64,000 nt of DNA from Paraglaciecola arctica (GCF_018861065.1 NZ_JAHKQO010000036.1:769865-833864), one strand, 5' to 3'. Shown: positions 50,285-59,846, counted from the first letter of the stretch. Made by a program: numbers and translations. The notes: generated by a model from the sequence alone, not told the origin.

Positions 50285-51113
50285 CAGTCATTTTTTTGAA
50301 TACGTCAATAAATGTCTTAAGTCTCGCATCTTTGGGTTGTTTTAAATAAATCAAATAACACTTAACCGTTAATGGTGTTAACGATTCAAGCTCTCGTAGC
50401 TCCCCCCTATTAACCAAATTTTCAGCGATTTTTTCAGGAAGAATAATCGCGCTTTTGTTTGTCGATAAATAACTCAATGCCACTTGAAGTGAGCTTGTCC
50501 GCATGCTCGCCTTTTTAATCTCTGGATAGGTTTTTTCAAGTGAATCATTGACTTTTTGCCCCCAATCCAAGGCAATATTCAGGTGTTCGAGTGGTTGTTC
50601 GGTTATCGCAACTGAACAATAAAGTGACAGCGATGATTCACTTAGTTCGAGAATTTCCACGTCATCTGATTTAAAAGGTAAAGTGGTTAAAGCCAAATCG
50701 ATACTATGTTCATGAAGCATACGACTCAGTTGTTCTTGACTACAAATTTCAGCTCTGAATGAAACATGATCAAGATGTTCGTTTATCTCATCGAGGTTTT
50801 GTTTTAGATACATATCCCATGCATTGTTAGTACTGGCGATACTCAAATATTGAATACTTTCTTCATTCATTGCGGCACGGGCTTCTTCAAGAGTTGCTGC
50901 TAAGGAGGAGGCAAAAGGTAATAACTTTTCACCAGCCGCAGTCAGTTGCAGACTATTTCTGTTTCGTACAAACAACGCCGAGTTAAAGTACTCTTCAAGC
51001 TGTTTGATACGAGCGCTGACAGCCGACTGAGTCAAATACAAATTTTCAGCAGCTTTACCAAAATGCCTGGTTTGCGCTACTTCCATAAAAGTCACTAAGA
51101 AACGAATATCCAT
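50277..51113 (-). CDS. hdfR: LysR-family regulator, HdfR-like
   Basis: A 278-aa LysR regulator whose N-terminus (FMEVAQTRHFGKAAENLYLT, then QSAVSARIKQLEEYF) and whole length closely resemble E. coli HdfR, a repressor of flhDC and activator of gltBD. The helix-turn-helix is at about 18-38; the effector-binding domain follows from about 90. It is divergent from the RimK/GNAT-C39/RMD1 genes with a 243-bp gap, so it could also control them. HdfR is the nearest name, not a proven function here. Confidence 0.82.
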   Translation of the reverse strand: MDIRFLVTFMEVAQTRHFGKAAENLYLTQSAVSARIKQLEEYFNSALFVRNRNSLQLTAAGEKLLPFASSLAATLEEARAAMNEESIQYLSIASTNNAWDMYLKQNLDEINEHLDHVSFRAEICSQEQLSRMLHEHSIDLALTTLPFKSDDVEILELSESSLSLYCSVAITEQPLEHLNIALDWGQKVNDSLEKTYPEIKKASMRTSSLQVALSYLSTNKSAIILPEKIAENLVNRGELRELESLTPLTVKCYLIYLKQPKDARLKTFIDVFKKMTEK

Positions 51114-51356
51114 AAAAATTCACACATTAGCAAAGAGAAATTTTAGAACCTTGTGAGTTCCAAGAAACACCATAAAACCTCTAAAAAGGCCCGCGCTATT
51201 CTGCTATTGCGTGGTGATTTTAGCCACAATTAATTTGTTCCTGACGATTAAAATATTTAGCTTCGAAAAGTATTCACAAAACCATCAAAAGAAGTAGTAT
51301 CCGCGAAATTTCGTCGCTTTAAAAACGGCTTCTACTAAAGGTGTTGGATACATAAA

Positions 51357-52802
51357 ATGCGTAAAAACCTCATTGTTTCGAACGATAGCTCAGTTATCGA
51401 AAACACTAACGCAATGATTGTGAATTTTAATCAGTATTTGTCTGAGTTTCCAAAAAAGGGAAACGTTACAACAAGATTAATTAACTTATGTGACTCCACC
51501 CAATATTTGAGTCAGGGCTACTATTGCTCTTTGCTAGCCGAAGCACGGCAACACCAGGTATTACCTAGCGTCAGCACCATTAATGACTTAACTTGCCAAT
51601 CAGAAGGCTTAGTAGTCGTTATCCCAGCAACGACGGCTCGAAGCTTTGCGAAAAATACAACTAGCGATGTACTGGTTTATTTTGGTTGGCACGCTGACGA
51701 ACACATCAACAAAATTGCCCAATACGTATTTGAGCAATACCCTGCGCCTATTTTAAAGTTGGCATTACATTGGCAAGAGCAAAAGTTGCTAGCGACTATC
51801 CGTTTAGGTGCCCTTGAAGAGTTGAACCTTGAACAACAAGCAAGCTTGCAACTAAGACTAAACAACTTCACCAACAATGTGTGGCGCAGTAACAAGAGCC
51901 GTAAACGTTATCGCTGGGACATGGCTATCTTGGTTAATCATCAAGAAGATACCCCACCAAGCGACCCAAAAGCGTTGAAACACTTTGTGAAGGCTGCCAA
52001 TAAATTTGGTATCAACGCTGAATTAGTGAGTGTCGATGAAATCGGTTTGCTAAACCGTTATGACGCGCTGTTTATTCGTGAAACTACCGCAATCCGTCAT
52101 CACACCTATCAATTAGCTCGTCAGGCCGAGAAGGAAGGATTGGTAGTGATAGACGACGCCACATCGATTTTACGTTGCTGCAACAAAGTATTCTTGCATG
52201 ATGCCTTTAGTTACAACTCGGTGCCATCACCCAAAACATTGTTTGTGTCTGATGCCAGCAACTCCACACTTGAGAAACTAGAACAAGAGTTTAGCTACCC
52301 TATGGTTTTAAAGCTGCCAGAGAGTTCTTTTTCTAAAGGCGTTTTTAAGGTAGCTGACCGACTCGCTCTTGAGCAAAAATTGAGTTCGATACTAGCCGAT
52401 TCCGCAATCATCTTGGTTCAAGAATACTTGTATACCGAATACGACTGGCGCATTGGGGTGTTAAATGGTCGCGCGATATATGCGTGCCGATACCACATGG
52501 CCAGAAATCATTGGCAAATCTATAACCATGGCGCAAAACGTTTTTCGTCGGGTGATTTTGAAACCATGGCCACCTTTGAAGTGCCTCGCCAAGTATTAGA
52601 AACCGCAGTCAACGCCTGTTCCTTTATAGGTAGCAGTTTATACGGTGTGGATCTAAAACAAGTGAATGACAAAGTGTATGTCATAGAAGTGAACGACAAC
52701 CCTAGCATCGAACAAGGTGTAGAAGATCGTTACTTAGGATATGAGTTATACATGCAAATCATGCAAGAATTTGCCAATCGCCTCGAACAAAGAGGCCGTT
52801 AG
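51357..52802 (+). CDS. RimK-family ATP-grasp ligase with RLAN domain
   Basis: A 481-aa protein with an N-terminal RimK-like ATP-grasp-associated domain (about 10-190) and an ATP-grasp fold (about 200-475). Key ATP-grasp features are YPMVLKLPESSFSKGVFKV (nucleotide-binding Lys), VQEYLYTEYDWRIGVLNGR, and the metal-ligand block GVDLKQ and VIEVNDNPSIEQG. It is expected to join an amino acid to a carboxyl group, as RimK adds glutamates to ribosomal protein S6. It differs from RimK in the long N-terminal domain, so the substrate is unknown. First of a three-gene run. Confidence 0.88.
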   Translation: MRKNLIVSNDSSVIENTNAMIVNFNQYLSEFPKKGNVTTRLINLCDSTQYLSQGYYCSLLAEARQHQVLPSVSTINDLTCQSEGLVVVIPATTARSFAKNTTSDVLVYFGWHADEHINKIAQYVFEQYPAPILKLALHWQEQKLLATIRLGALEELNLEQQASLQLRLNNFTNNVWRSNKSRKRYRWDMAILVNHQEDTPPSDPKALKHFVKAANKFGINAELVSVDEIGLLNRYDALFIRETTAIRHHTYQLARQAEKEGLVVIDDATSILRCCNKVFLHDAFSYNSVPSPKTLFVSDASNSTLEKLEQEFSYPMVLKLPESSFSKGVFKVADRLALEQKLSSILADSAIILVQEYLYTEYDWRIGVLNGRAIYACRYHMARNHWQIYNHGAKRFSSGDFETMATFEVPRQVLETAVNACSFIGSSLYGVDLKQVNDKVYVIEVNDNPSIEQGVEDRYLGYELYMQIMQEFANRLEQRGR

Positions 52803-53959
52803 TGATGCAAAATATGCAACTGGATAAAAGCCAGCTTGACCACTCACAGGCATTCACTATTAGAGATTGCAAAGCAGCAGATCTAACTGCTTTAGTGGCG
52901 TTAGAACAACGCTGTTTTGACACCGACAGATTAAGCAAACGTAGTTTTTCGTATTGGATAAAAGCCAAACATCGCGTGTTTATGGTAGTCGAGCAAGAGA
53001 CGCAAATCATAGGTTATGGCTTGGTTATCATGCGCAAGGGCACTCGTTTGGCGCGCCTGTATTCCATTGCCATTGATAAAAACATTGAAGGCAAAGGAAT
53101 AGGTCGCCAATTAATGTTGGCCTTAGAAAAACACACTGTAGATGCCGGTAAATTATTCTTACGATTAGAAGTAGACAAAACCAATGCTCGCGCCATAGGT
53201 TTATATGAGTCTATGGGATACAAAATATTTGGTGACTATGCTCACTACTACGAAAACAATGGCGATGCATTCAGAATGCAAAAGCCTATCCGTCAGGTGG
53301 CTAAGCACAAACAACTTCCCTCTTATCCTTGGTATGCACAAACCACAGACTTTACCTGTGGCCCAGCAGCCTTAATGATGGCGATGGCGAGTCTATCTGA
53401 AAAAATACAAATGGGGCAACCGTTAGAGTTCGACTTATGGCGTGAAGCCACGACTATTTTTATGATGTCTGGGCACGGAGGTTGCCACCCATTGGGTTTA
53501 GCCTTAGCGGCAGAAAAAAGAGGGTTCAAAACCCAAGTTTACATCAATCAAGCCTTACCTTTGTTTACTTCGGGGGTACGCCAAGCCGTGAAGAAACACA
53601 CAGTTGAGGTAATCGAACAACAATTTGAAACACGGGCCAAACACCAAAACTTGCCCGTAGTCTACGCAGATTTCGATTTGCACGCTTTAAAAAATGCCCT
53701 AATGGAGGGCTGCAAAGTACTGAGTCTAATTAGCACTTATCGAATGGATGGATACAAAGTTCCCCACTGGGTAGCGATTACTGCAATAGACGAAGAATGT
53801 TTGTATCTCCATGATCCCAGCGTACCAGAACAACATGCATCAGGATTTGACTGCCAGCATATTCCTGTTGCCTTGGACGATTTTGTTAGGTTGTCGAGCT
53901 ACGGAAAAACCAAGTTACGCACCGCCTTGGTAATTTCCAAAGACCATTTTGAGGAATAA
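52802..53959 (+). CDS. GNAT acetyltransferase fused to a C39-like peptidase
   Basis: Two-domain protein of 385 aa. The N-terminal GNAT (about 15-160, RimI-like) has ARLYSIAIDKNIEGKGIGRQ. The C-terminal part (about 175-380) is a papain-type C39-like peptidase with Cys186 in DFTCGPAALM, His322 in KVPHWVAIT and Asp338 in LYLHDPS, so the full triad is present. There is no membrane or ABC part, unlike bacteriocin exporters. The GTG start overlaps the rimK-like stop; ATG one codon later is equally possible. Together with the ligase it could modify and trim a peptide or protein terminus; this is inference. Confidence 0.88.
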   Translation: MMQNMQLDKSQLDHSQAFTIRDCKAADLTALVALEQRCFDTDRLSKRSFSYWIKAKHRVFMVVEQETQIIGYGLVIMRKGTRLARLYSIAIDKNIEGKGIGRQLMLALEKHTVDAGKLFLRLEVDKTNARAIGLYESMGYKIFGDYAHYYENNGDAFRMQKPIRQVAKHKQLPSYPWYAQTTDFTCGPAALMMAMASLSEKIQMGQPLEFDLWREATTIFMMSGHGGCHPLGLALAAEKRGFKTQVYINQALPLFTSGVRQAVKKHTVEVIEQQFETRAKHQNLPVVYADFDLHALKNALMEGCKVLSLISTYRMDGYKVPHWVAITAIDEECLYLHDPSVPEQHASGFDCQHIPVALDDFVRLSSYGKTKLRTALVISKDHFEE

Positions 53960-53961
53960 TA

Positions 53962-54882
53962 ATGACCACAAATTTTGCGACCAACCAAGTAGATATAGTC
54001 TTGTTAGGCGATTCTATTCAGCTGAAAGGCCTAAGTGAAAAAATTGCCCAAACCTACTTTGTAAAACGTTTCCGCGACGCATTGAGCATTAGCACACCTA
54101 AAGGCCAAGTCTTTGTTTTTGATTACGGAGTGGTCGTATCTTGGGGCATAAGTGACAGCAAAAAACTTCAACTAGCCGAAATAGTCAACGGCTATGTTGT
54201 GCAACGTAACATACAAGAAGACCGCGAACACTATGTGTTCGAACTATCAGAAAACGCTAACCTCTCTATGGTAGACGACCACCTTATTTTACCCGATTAC
54301 AAAACCATGGCCTTACTATCAGTCAGTCATGCTTTGGCACAATCTGCTAAACTAGGCCGCTTTGAAGTGCTCGCCGAGCGCACCATTAAAGACAATGCTT
54401 ATCTGTCGGTCACCCTTGCCAATACCGGTAAGATTCCCTTGAGTCGCAAAAAACTCTCGATGTTACGTGGTGAGTTATTCAGCACCAAAAGTGATATTTT
54501 ATTGCACTTCAACCTACTTGATACCCCAGAGTTTTTCTGGGAATACCCCGAGCAAGAACAAAAATACCTTACCGTCAGTCGCTACTTAGACCTCAAACCA
54601 CGGGTAGAACTGCTGACAATGAAGTTATCCACCATCAACGAACTACACGAAATGCTGGCAGCCGAGCAAAATCACAAACACTCGTCTTTCTTAGAGTGGA
54701 TTATTATTATTCTGATAGCCGTAGAAATAGTGCAATTTTTTTGTGCATTAAATCCTTGGTTTTTTGCAGTATGTAGGCAGTCAATGAGAAGGTGTATTTT
54801 TCGCTGCTATCGGAAAGTTAATTTCTCAGTTTATTTCTTATGGGGCAATAAAGTTTGTTATCCGCTCAAAAAACAACAATAA
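53962..54882 (+). CDS. RMD1/DUF155-family protein with probably frameshifted C-terminus
   Basis: A 306-aa product begins 2 bp after the peptidase gene. The RMD1 (DUF155) domain is clear: VFVFDYGVVVSWGIS (about 50-65), LSVSHALAQSAKLGRFE and the terminal HKHSSFLEWIIIILIAVEIV helix (membrane anchor). After residue about 258 the sequence (ALNPWFFAVCRQSMRR and on) has a composition unlike the family. A run of seven T at 54736-54742 precedes it; with six T the frame would end at TAA 54749-54751 after VQFFVH, a normal length of about 262. Function in bacteria is unknown; eukaryotic relatives are mitochondrial. Confidence 0.85.
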   Translation: MTTNFATNQVDIVLLGDSIQLKGLSEKIAQTYFVKRFRDALSISTPKGQVFVFDYGVVVSWGISDSKKLQLAEIVNGYVVQRNIQEDREHYVFELSENANLSMVDDHLILPDYKTMALLSVSHALAQSAKLGRFEVLAERTIKDNAYLSVTLANTGKIPLSRKKLSMLRGELFSTKSDILLHFNLLDTPEFFWEYPEQEQKYLTVSRYLDLKPRVELLTMKLSTINELHEMLAAEQNHKHSSFLEWIIIILIAVEIVQFFCALNPWFFAVCRQSMRRCIFRCYRKVNFSVYFLWGNKVCYPLKKQQ

Positions 54883-55049
54883 AAGCGCTAACTAAATTTC
54901 ATTGTCGTTTTCCGAGCCGATAGCTTGATAGTAATTTTGCGACAACTCAATAAGCAGAGAACAGCAAACGTCTACAAATAACACCAAGCTATTTGGTTAT
55001 TTACACCGAACCGCTTCACATAAAAATTAGGAAGAAGTGAATCGCCACT

Positions 55050-56207
55050 TTAAAGCAGTAATCGTCCGCTATTGATTAATCCGCTTATCATACCTACAAA
55101 ACCACCGCCAAATCCTAAAACTAAGCCGCACCAATAACAGATATCTAAGCGTAGTCGCATATTTTTTTGTTTGGTGGTGGTAGATTCCGCTTGGCAAATT
55201 TCGTTGGTTACTACCATACGTAAACGCGTGACTAGATAAAAAAGTACGCTAGCAAACAGTAAATAGGCTGTCACCGGAGCCCACCAGCCAGTTGTTAGTT
55301 CGTAACTTGCCAATAACATCAAGCCACTAACAATCAGCCAGATGGTCACTGTTTTACGATAGTTAAGAATTTTAGCTTTAACTTCTTCGCTTGAGACTTT
55401 TTTCAGTAAGTGTGACGTGCTAACGCGCACAGCGAGAATGCCAAGTAGAGCACCTATCATCGACCCGCCTAGCAACAGACCTAACTTATGTAACATTCCT
55501 GATTTGCTGCCTGCTGCCGCTGAACTCATGGCTGCGGCCGCCACAGGTGTACTGGTAGTGATAGCACCTAAAATCAAACTGCTAAATCCTAAGGCAGGTG
55601 CGGTACTTAATAACAACTTGCCGTGTTTACGCAAGATTTGCTCATGTAATAATTGTCTTACTCGTGATAACTTTTTGCGAATATTGGCTTCGCTCTGCTC
55701 TAGTAAATGCGCAACTTGTTTACTGGATTGTTCCTCTCGGTAATAAAGCAGCACGATTTCTCGGCTTTCTTCAGGTAATTGGCTAATGAAATCCTCTAAG
55801 ATCACATTTGATTGTTCGCGCTCAATCTTGCTATCGACATCTAACTTAGGATCGCAAAACTGCGACAATATTAGATCTGCTTCTTCACCCGCTACTTTTT
55901 GGCGGGTTTTGTTGTCTCGCAAAAAATTAAGGGCTTTGTAGCGTGTCATCTGCCGTAACCAAGGCAAAAAGCTACTGCTACTTTTTAGCTCAGACATATT
56001 TTGCCAAGCACCAATATAGACTTGCTGAGCAACGTCTTCACTATTGTCTAAGTCTTTAACAATAGATAAAGCAATGCTTGTTACCAAATTACGTGTTTGA
56101 TTTATTAAGCGCCCAAATGCTTGTTGGTCGCCATCTTGTGCAAGCTCAACATCATTAAATAAACTTTGATCTTGAAGGCTTAAGGTCGAGTGTGCAGCGG
56201 TATTCAT
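55050..56207 (-). CDS. ECF-type sigma factor fused to a multi-helix membrane domain
   Basis: A 385-aa protein. Residues about 25-95 form sigma region 2 (DGDQQAFGRLINQTRNLVTS, then the DNSEDVAQQVYIGAWQNM and FLPWLRQMTRYKALNFLRDN blocks). Residues about 140-190 form region 4 (LPEESREIVLLYYREEQSSK, EANIRKKLSRVRQLLHEQI). The last 190 residues are hydrophobic with about five membrane helices and an Ala-rich segment. A membrane-tethered sigma factor is thus predicted, possibly self-restrained. No separate anti-sigma gene is visible. Its ATG overlaps the stop of the upstream hydrolase gene (ATGA). Confidence 0.88.
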   Translation of the reverse strand: MNTAAHSTLSLQDQSLFNDVELAQDGDQQAFGRLINQTRNLVTSIALSIVKDLDNSEDVAQQVYIGAWQNMSELKSSSSFLPWLRQMTRYKALNFLRDNKTRQKVAGEEADLILSQFCDPKLDVDSKIEREQSNVILEDFISQLPEESREIVLLYYREEQSSKQVAHLLEQSEANIRKKLSRVRQLLHEQILRKHGKLLLSTAPALGFSSLILGAITTSTPVAAAAMSSAAAGSKSGMLHKLGLLLGGSMIGALLGILAVRVSTSHLLKKVSSEEVKAKILNYRKTVTIWLIVSGLMLLASYELTTGWWAPVTAYLLFASVLFYLVTRLRMVVTNEICQAESTTTKQKNMRLRLDICYWCGLVLGFGGGFVGMISGLINSGRLLL

Positions 56208-57136
56208 AAATGACTCCCTAAAAAAGTAGTGACTTGTTCTTCAAGCCACTGCGGGTCGTCATACATAATAAAATGTCGAGAACGAGTGTTCATCACCAAC
56301 TGCGCCTTTGGCAACATCTGTAGTTGTTGTGCATACAAAGTTTGCATAGCTGCGTGTTGATCATCTGTACTAAAGCCCCCCGATGCACCTAACAATAAAA
56401 CAGGTGATGTGATCTTGGCAATCTCTTGCCTTAAATCTTGACTCATTAAAGTATATATTGCTTCGCCCACCGTTTTAGGATCTGAGATTTTTACCATGTC
56501 CATAACTTTCGCTTTAGCTTCATCGCTACTGGCTTGTATCGATAAGCCGTAACGGGATTGCTGTATCAGTTGTTGTTGCGACATATTGCCGTACATGGCT
56601 TTTATTTGCTGTGCTTGCCCTGCTAAATCTGCAACCGTTGTTGCATTTGTGCGGGTAAATACTGGGCCAATAAAAGGCAAGCCGTCTACCGATATAATTG
56701 GGCCTATTTGAGTGTTAGCACTAGAGGCTAACCAAAAACTCATAAATCCGCCTAGGCTATGTCCAATCACCGCTGGTTTATGCAATTTATGTGTATCCAC
56801 ATAATCTAAAAGCTGCTGCTTAACCTGTGTCAGTGAAGGTTTATCATTGGCTGGCGTGCTAGCAAACCCAGCTAAATTAATAATATGCACTTGGTAAGTG
56901 GTTGATAACGCATTAGCTAAATCCTGCCAGACGCTACCATCAGACATTAATCCCGGGATAAGAATAACAGGCTTACCAGCGCCTGTTACTTTGGCAACAA
57001 ATTGTTTGTTTGAAGCCGTATTTTCTGCGGCAAACAAAACGCCGCTGATAGCCATTTGAAATAAAACCGTATAGATAAATGCGACAGTAAAGGTTAACCA
57101 AAAACGCCTGCTTTTTGCTTGCATAGATTTGAACAT
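56204..57136 (-). CDS. Exported or membrane-anchored alpha/beta hydrolase
   Basis: A 310-aa serine hydrolase with an N-terminal membrane/signal segment (about 12-36, ending LFAAEN). The fold shows PVILIPGLMSDGSVW, nucleophile GHSLGG (near residue 126), VLLLGASGGFSTDD and a C-terminal RSRHFIMYDDP with the catalytic His. Substrate unknown. It is transcribed ahead of the sigma factor with a 4-bp overlap, so the two are functionally linked; a signal-generating hydrolase upstream of a membrane sigma factor is one idea. Confidence 0.88.
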   Translation of the reverse strand: MFKSMQAKSRRFWLTFTVAFIYTVLFQMAISGVLFAAENTASNKQFVAKVTGAGKPVILIPGLMSDGSVWQDLANALSTTYQVHIINLAGFASTPANDKPSLTQVKQQLLDYVDTHKLHKPAVIGHSLGGFMSFWLASSANTQIGPIISVDGLPFIGPVFTRTNATTVADLAGQAQQIKAMYGNMSQQQLIQQSRYGLSIQASSDEAKAKVMDMVKISDPKTVGEAIYTLMSQDLRQEIAKITSPVLLLGASGGFSTDDQHAAMQTLYAQQLQMLPKAQLVMNTRSRHFIMYDDPQWLEEQVTTFLGSHL

Positions 57137-57415
57137 GATACTTTCCTTATTATGTATTAAATAAAACCAACATATCTAAGGCACGGTGAGTTTAAAAAGT
57201 GTGACAAGTTTTTTTAAGAGAGTATAAAACCAACCACATTTACTATTTATTCAAGTTATACAATCAATTTCTAGCGAAGCAACGCCTGATTAACAGCTAA
57301 AAAGTGTTTCAGTATAGATTTTTACCTATTGACCTAAGTTATCTTAAGTATAAAGTGAGTTAGCTATACGCCGCTGTTTAATCAATTGCACATTCAAGCT
57401 ACAAGGTTGAGTTAA

Positions 57416-58573
57416 ATGAAACATTCACATTTAAACAGCAAGGTACATGAAGATTGGTTTGTTAATTTTGTAGGGGCATGTTCCGTGCTCTTCGTGATTT
57501 TGCTGTTAGTCGGCTGCGGTGGCAGTTCAGATTCTGCTAAGATTGCTGATTCTTCGAATAATCCTCCAGTTGTCACCCCGCCGCAACCAGAGCCCGAACC
57601 CGAAAACCCACCTAAAGCTATTTCCCAAGGCATATTCCATAGCGCTGGGTTTATCCGTTCCAACAATGAATCCGACACCATAGTGCAGCCAAATATTGAA
57701 GGGCAAGACTACATTTCAGGCACCTTGATCAGAGTCGCGTGGAAAGTAGTCAACCCATCAGAAGGAGTATTTGATTTTTCCGCCATAGAACGTGAGTTAG
57801 CACAAGCTACAATTTATGACTCCAATATACATTTGGCGATTCTTGACAGTAATGAAATACCTCAATACGTACTCGACCAATGTGAGACTTTTAATTTTGT
57901 TTTTCGAGACCAAGAGACTCATCAAACCTGTCTACCTTGGGATCAACAATATCAAGGTTTCAAACAAGCGTTACTGGCTAAGCTAGGTGCACAATTTGAT
58001 GACCACCCTAATCTTTCGGCAATTTATTTTAGTTATGCTGCAATGACTAACGGCATTGAAATGCATTGGCGCGTAGACGAAGCAGAATATACCGCTGCAG
58101 GTTATACACCAGAACGGTTATCCACTGCGTACAATGACGTAATGGATATGTACAACCAAGCATTCCCAACTACTTCTGTGATTATGGAAATCCACGAAGT
58201 CTTCAATTCGTCTGAATTGGCCGATAATGCCTTTGAACACTGTTATGAGCAATTAGGCTCTCGCTGCGGCGTGGCTATTTGGTGGTGTGCGTCGCGAATG
58301 GCGACCAACCCTAACGAATTAGAATACAAGGTTTATCATATAGCCCAGCAAGCTACGGTTTTATCCTTTGCACTGTGCCAAACAATTGGTAGTTTTACCA
58401 CCAGCCCAGAACGATTTGATCAAGGCCAAGGTTGGACCTCAGAACAAACCTTTAGATTTGAGATGGACTTTTTTATCAACCAAGGTTTTCAGGTATTTGA
58501 GTTGTGGTCCAACGATGTACAGAACCCATCGCTGGTATCCATCATTCAAGATGAAATAGCCCCACGGCTATAA
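57416..58573 (+). CDS. Lipoprotein with TIM-barrel glycoside-hydrolase-like domain
   Basis: A 385-aa protein. The lipoprotein signal ends in lipobox LLVGC (Cys near residue 35), followed by Gly/Ser and a Pro/Glu-rich linker (about 55-65). The catalytic-like domain shows TLIRVAWKVVNPSEGVFDFS, a pattern of beta-galactosidase-like GH42/GH-A barrels, then HLAILDSNEIPQYVL, AMTNGIEMHW and VIMEIHEVF, whose Glu residues could be acid/base and nucleophile. Extracytoplasmic. No polysaccharide-utilisation neighbours are visible, so the substrate is open. Confidence 0.7.
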   Translation: MKHSHLNSKVHEDWFVNFVGACSVLFVILLLVGCGGSSDSAKIADSSNNPPVVTPPQPEPEPENPPKAISQGIFHSAGFIRSNNESDTIVQPNIEGQDYISGTLIRVAWKVVNPSEGVFDFSAIERELAQATIYDSNIHLAILDSNEIPQYVLDQCETFNFVFRDQETHQTCLPWDQQYQGFKQALLAKLGAQFDDHPNLSAIYFSYAAMTNGIEMHWRVDEAEYTAAGYTPERLSTAYNDVMDMYNQAFPTTSVIMEIHEVFNSSELADNAFEHCYEQLGSRCGVAIWWCASRMATNPNELEYKVYHIAQQATVLSFALCQTIGSFTTSPERFDQGQGWTSEQTFRFEMDFFINQGFQVFELWSNDVQNPSLVSIIQDEIAPRL

Positions 58574-58608
58574 TTAATTGAAGCTTTATCTCATTTATAA
58601 AACTCAAA

Positions 58609-58650
58609 GTTGCGCTAAACAATTGGCCTACCTCATTTGCTCAGCGCAAC
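58609..58650. terminator. Weak convergent-gene inverted repeat
   Basis: GTTGCGCT (58609-58616) and AGCGCAAC (58643-58650) are perfect 8-bp arms with a 26-base loop between the lipoprotein gene and the convergent dehydrogenase. No U-tract is present; a termination role is tentative. Confidence 0.35.
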
Positions 58651-58664
58651 AACTGTCATAAATG

Positions 58665-59846
58665 TTAGTAAAAAGCCTGAATGTCAGTGATGGCACGGCC
58701 TAAAATGAGTGCATGCACATCATGAGTTCCTTCGTAGGTATTCACTGCTTCTAGGTTCATCACATGACGAATCACCCCAAATTCATCACTGATTCCATTA
58801 CCGCCATGCATATCACGGGCAACACGTGCGATATCCAGAGCCTTGCCACAATTGTTACGCTTCATCATAGAAATCAATTCAACTGGGCATTGTTCAGCAT
58901 CCATCAAACGGCCCATTTGTAAGCAGCCTTGCAAACCTAAGGCGATGTCGGTTTGCATATCCGCTAATTTCTTTTGTACTAACTGGTTTGCAGCTAGGGG
59001 CCGACCAAACTGCTCTCTGTCTAGTGTGTAGGTTCTAGCCGCATTAAAGCAAAAATCTGCCGCGCCCATAGAGCCCCAAGCAATGCCATATCGCGCTTTA
59101 TTTAAACACCCAAACGGACCAGCCAACCCCTTGATTTCAGGAAACATGTTATCTTCTGGTACAAACACATTGTCCATCACAATTTCGCCCGTTATAGACG
59201 CACGCAACGAGAATTTACCTTCAATTTTAGGTGCGCTTAAACCCGCCATGCCTTTTTCAAGCACAAAACCACGAATCTTGCCTTCAAGCTTTGCCCACAC
59301 CACAAACACATCAGCTATAGGTGAGTTGGTGATCCACATTTTGTTACCCGTTAAAGCATAACCACCGTCCACTTTCTTAGCATGAGTAGTCATAGACGCA
59401 GGATCACTGCCCGAGTTTGGCTCAGTTAAACCAAAACATCCCACCCATTCACCAGAGGCCAATTTAGGTAAGTACTTCATACGTTGCGCTTCAGTACCGT
59501 AACTATAGATAGGGTGCATCACCAAAGACGACTGCACACTCATGGCGCTACGATAACCGCTGTCAACTCGCTCAACTTCACGAGCAATCAAACCATAACT
59601 GACGTAATTCACTTCACTGCCACCATATTGGGCTGGCAAAGTCGCACCCAGTAAGCCTAAGCCTCCAAGTTCTGTCATTATTTCGCGATCAAAACGTTCG
59701 TGTCGGTTGGCTTCAAGCACCCGTGGCAACAATTTTTGTTGGCAATAATCATAAGCGGTATCACGTATCATGCGCTCTTCTTCGCTTAATTGATTATCAA
59801 GAAACATCGGATCTTGCCAGTTATAGGGGGTGAGGTTTTGGCTCAT
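58665..59846 (-). CDS. gcdH: Acyl-CoA dehydrogenase, glutaryl-CoA dehydrogenase type
   Basis: A 393-aa FAD enzyme. Glutaryl-CoA dehydrogenase features include [20 protein letters not shown] near residue 98, [59 protein letters not shown], the [20 protein letters not shown] loop and the hallmark [19 protein letters not shown] with the catalytic Glu. It would convert glutaryl-CoA to crotonyl-CoA in lysine/tryptophan breakdown. Divergent from a LysR gene 132 bp away, a common arrangement for this enzyme. Confidence 0.92.
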   Translation of the reverse strand: MSQNLTPYNWQDPMFLDNQLSEEERMIRDTAYDYCQQKLLPRVLEANRHERFDREIMTELGGLGLLGATLPAQYGGSEVNYVSYGLIAREVERVDSGYRSAMSVQSSLVMHPIYSYGTEAQRMKYLPKLASGEWVGCFGLTEPNSGSDPASMTTHAKKVDGGYALTGNKMWITNSPIADVFVVWAKLEGKIRGFVLEKGMAGLSAPKIEGKFSLRASITGEIVMDNVFVPEDNMFPEIKGLAGPFGCLNKARYGIAWGSMGAADFCFNAARTYTLDREQFGRPLAANQLVQKKLADMQTDIALGLQGCLQMGRLMDAEQCPVELISMMKRNNCGKALDIARVARDMHGGNGISDEFGVIRHVMNLEAVNTYEGTHDVHALILGRAITDIQAFY

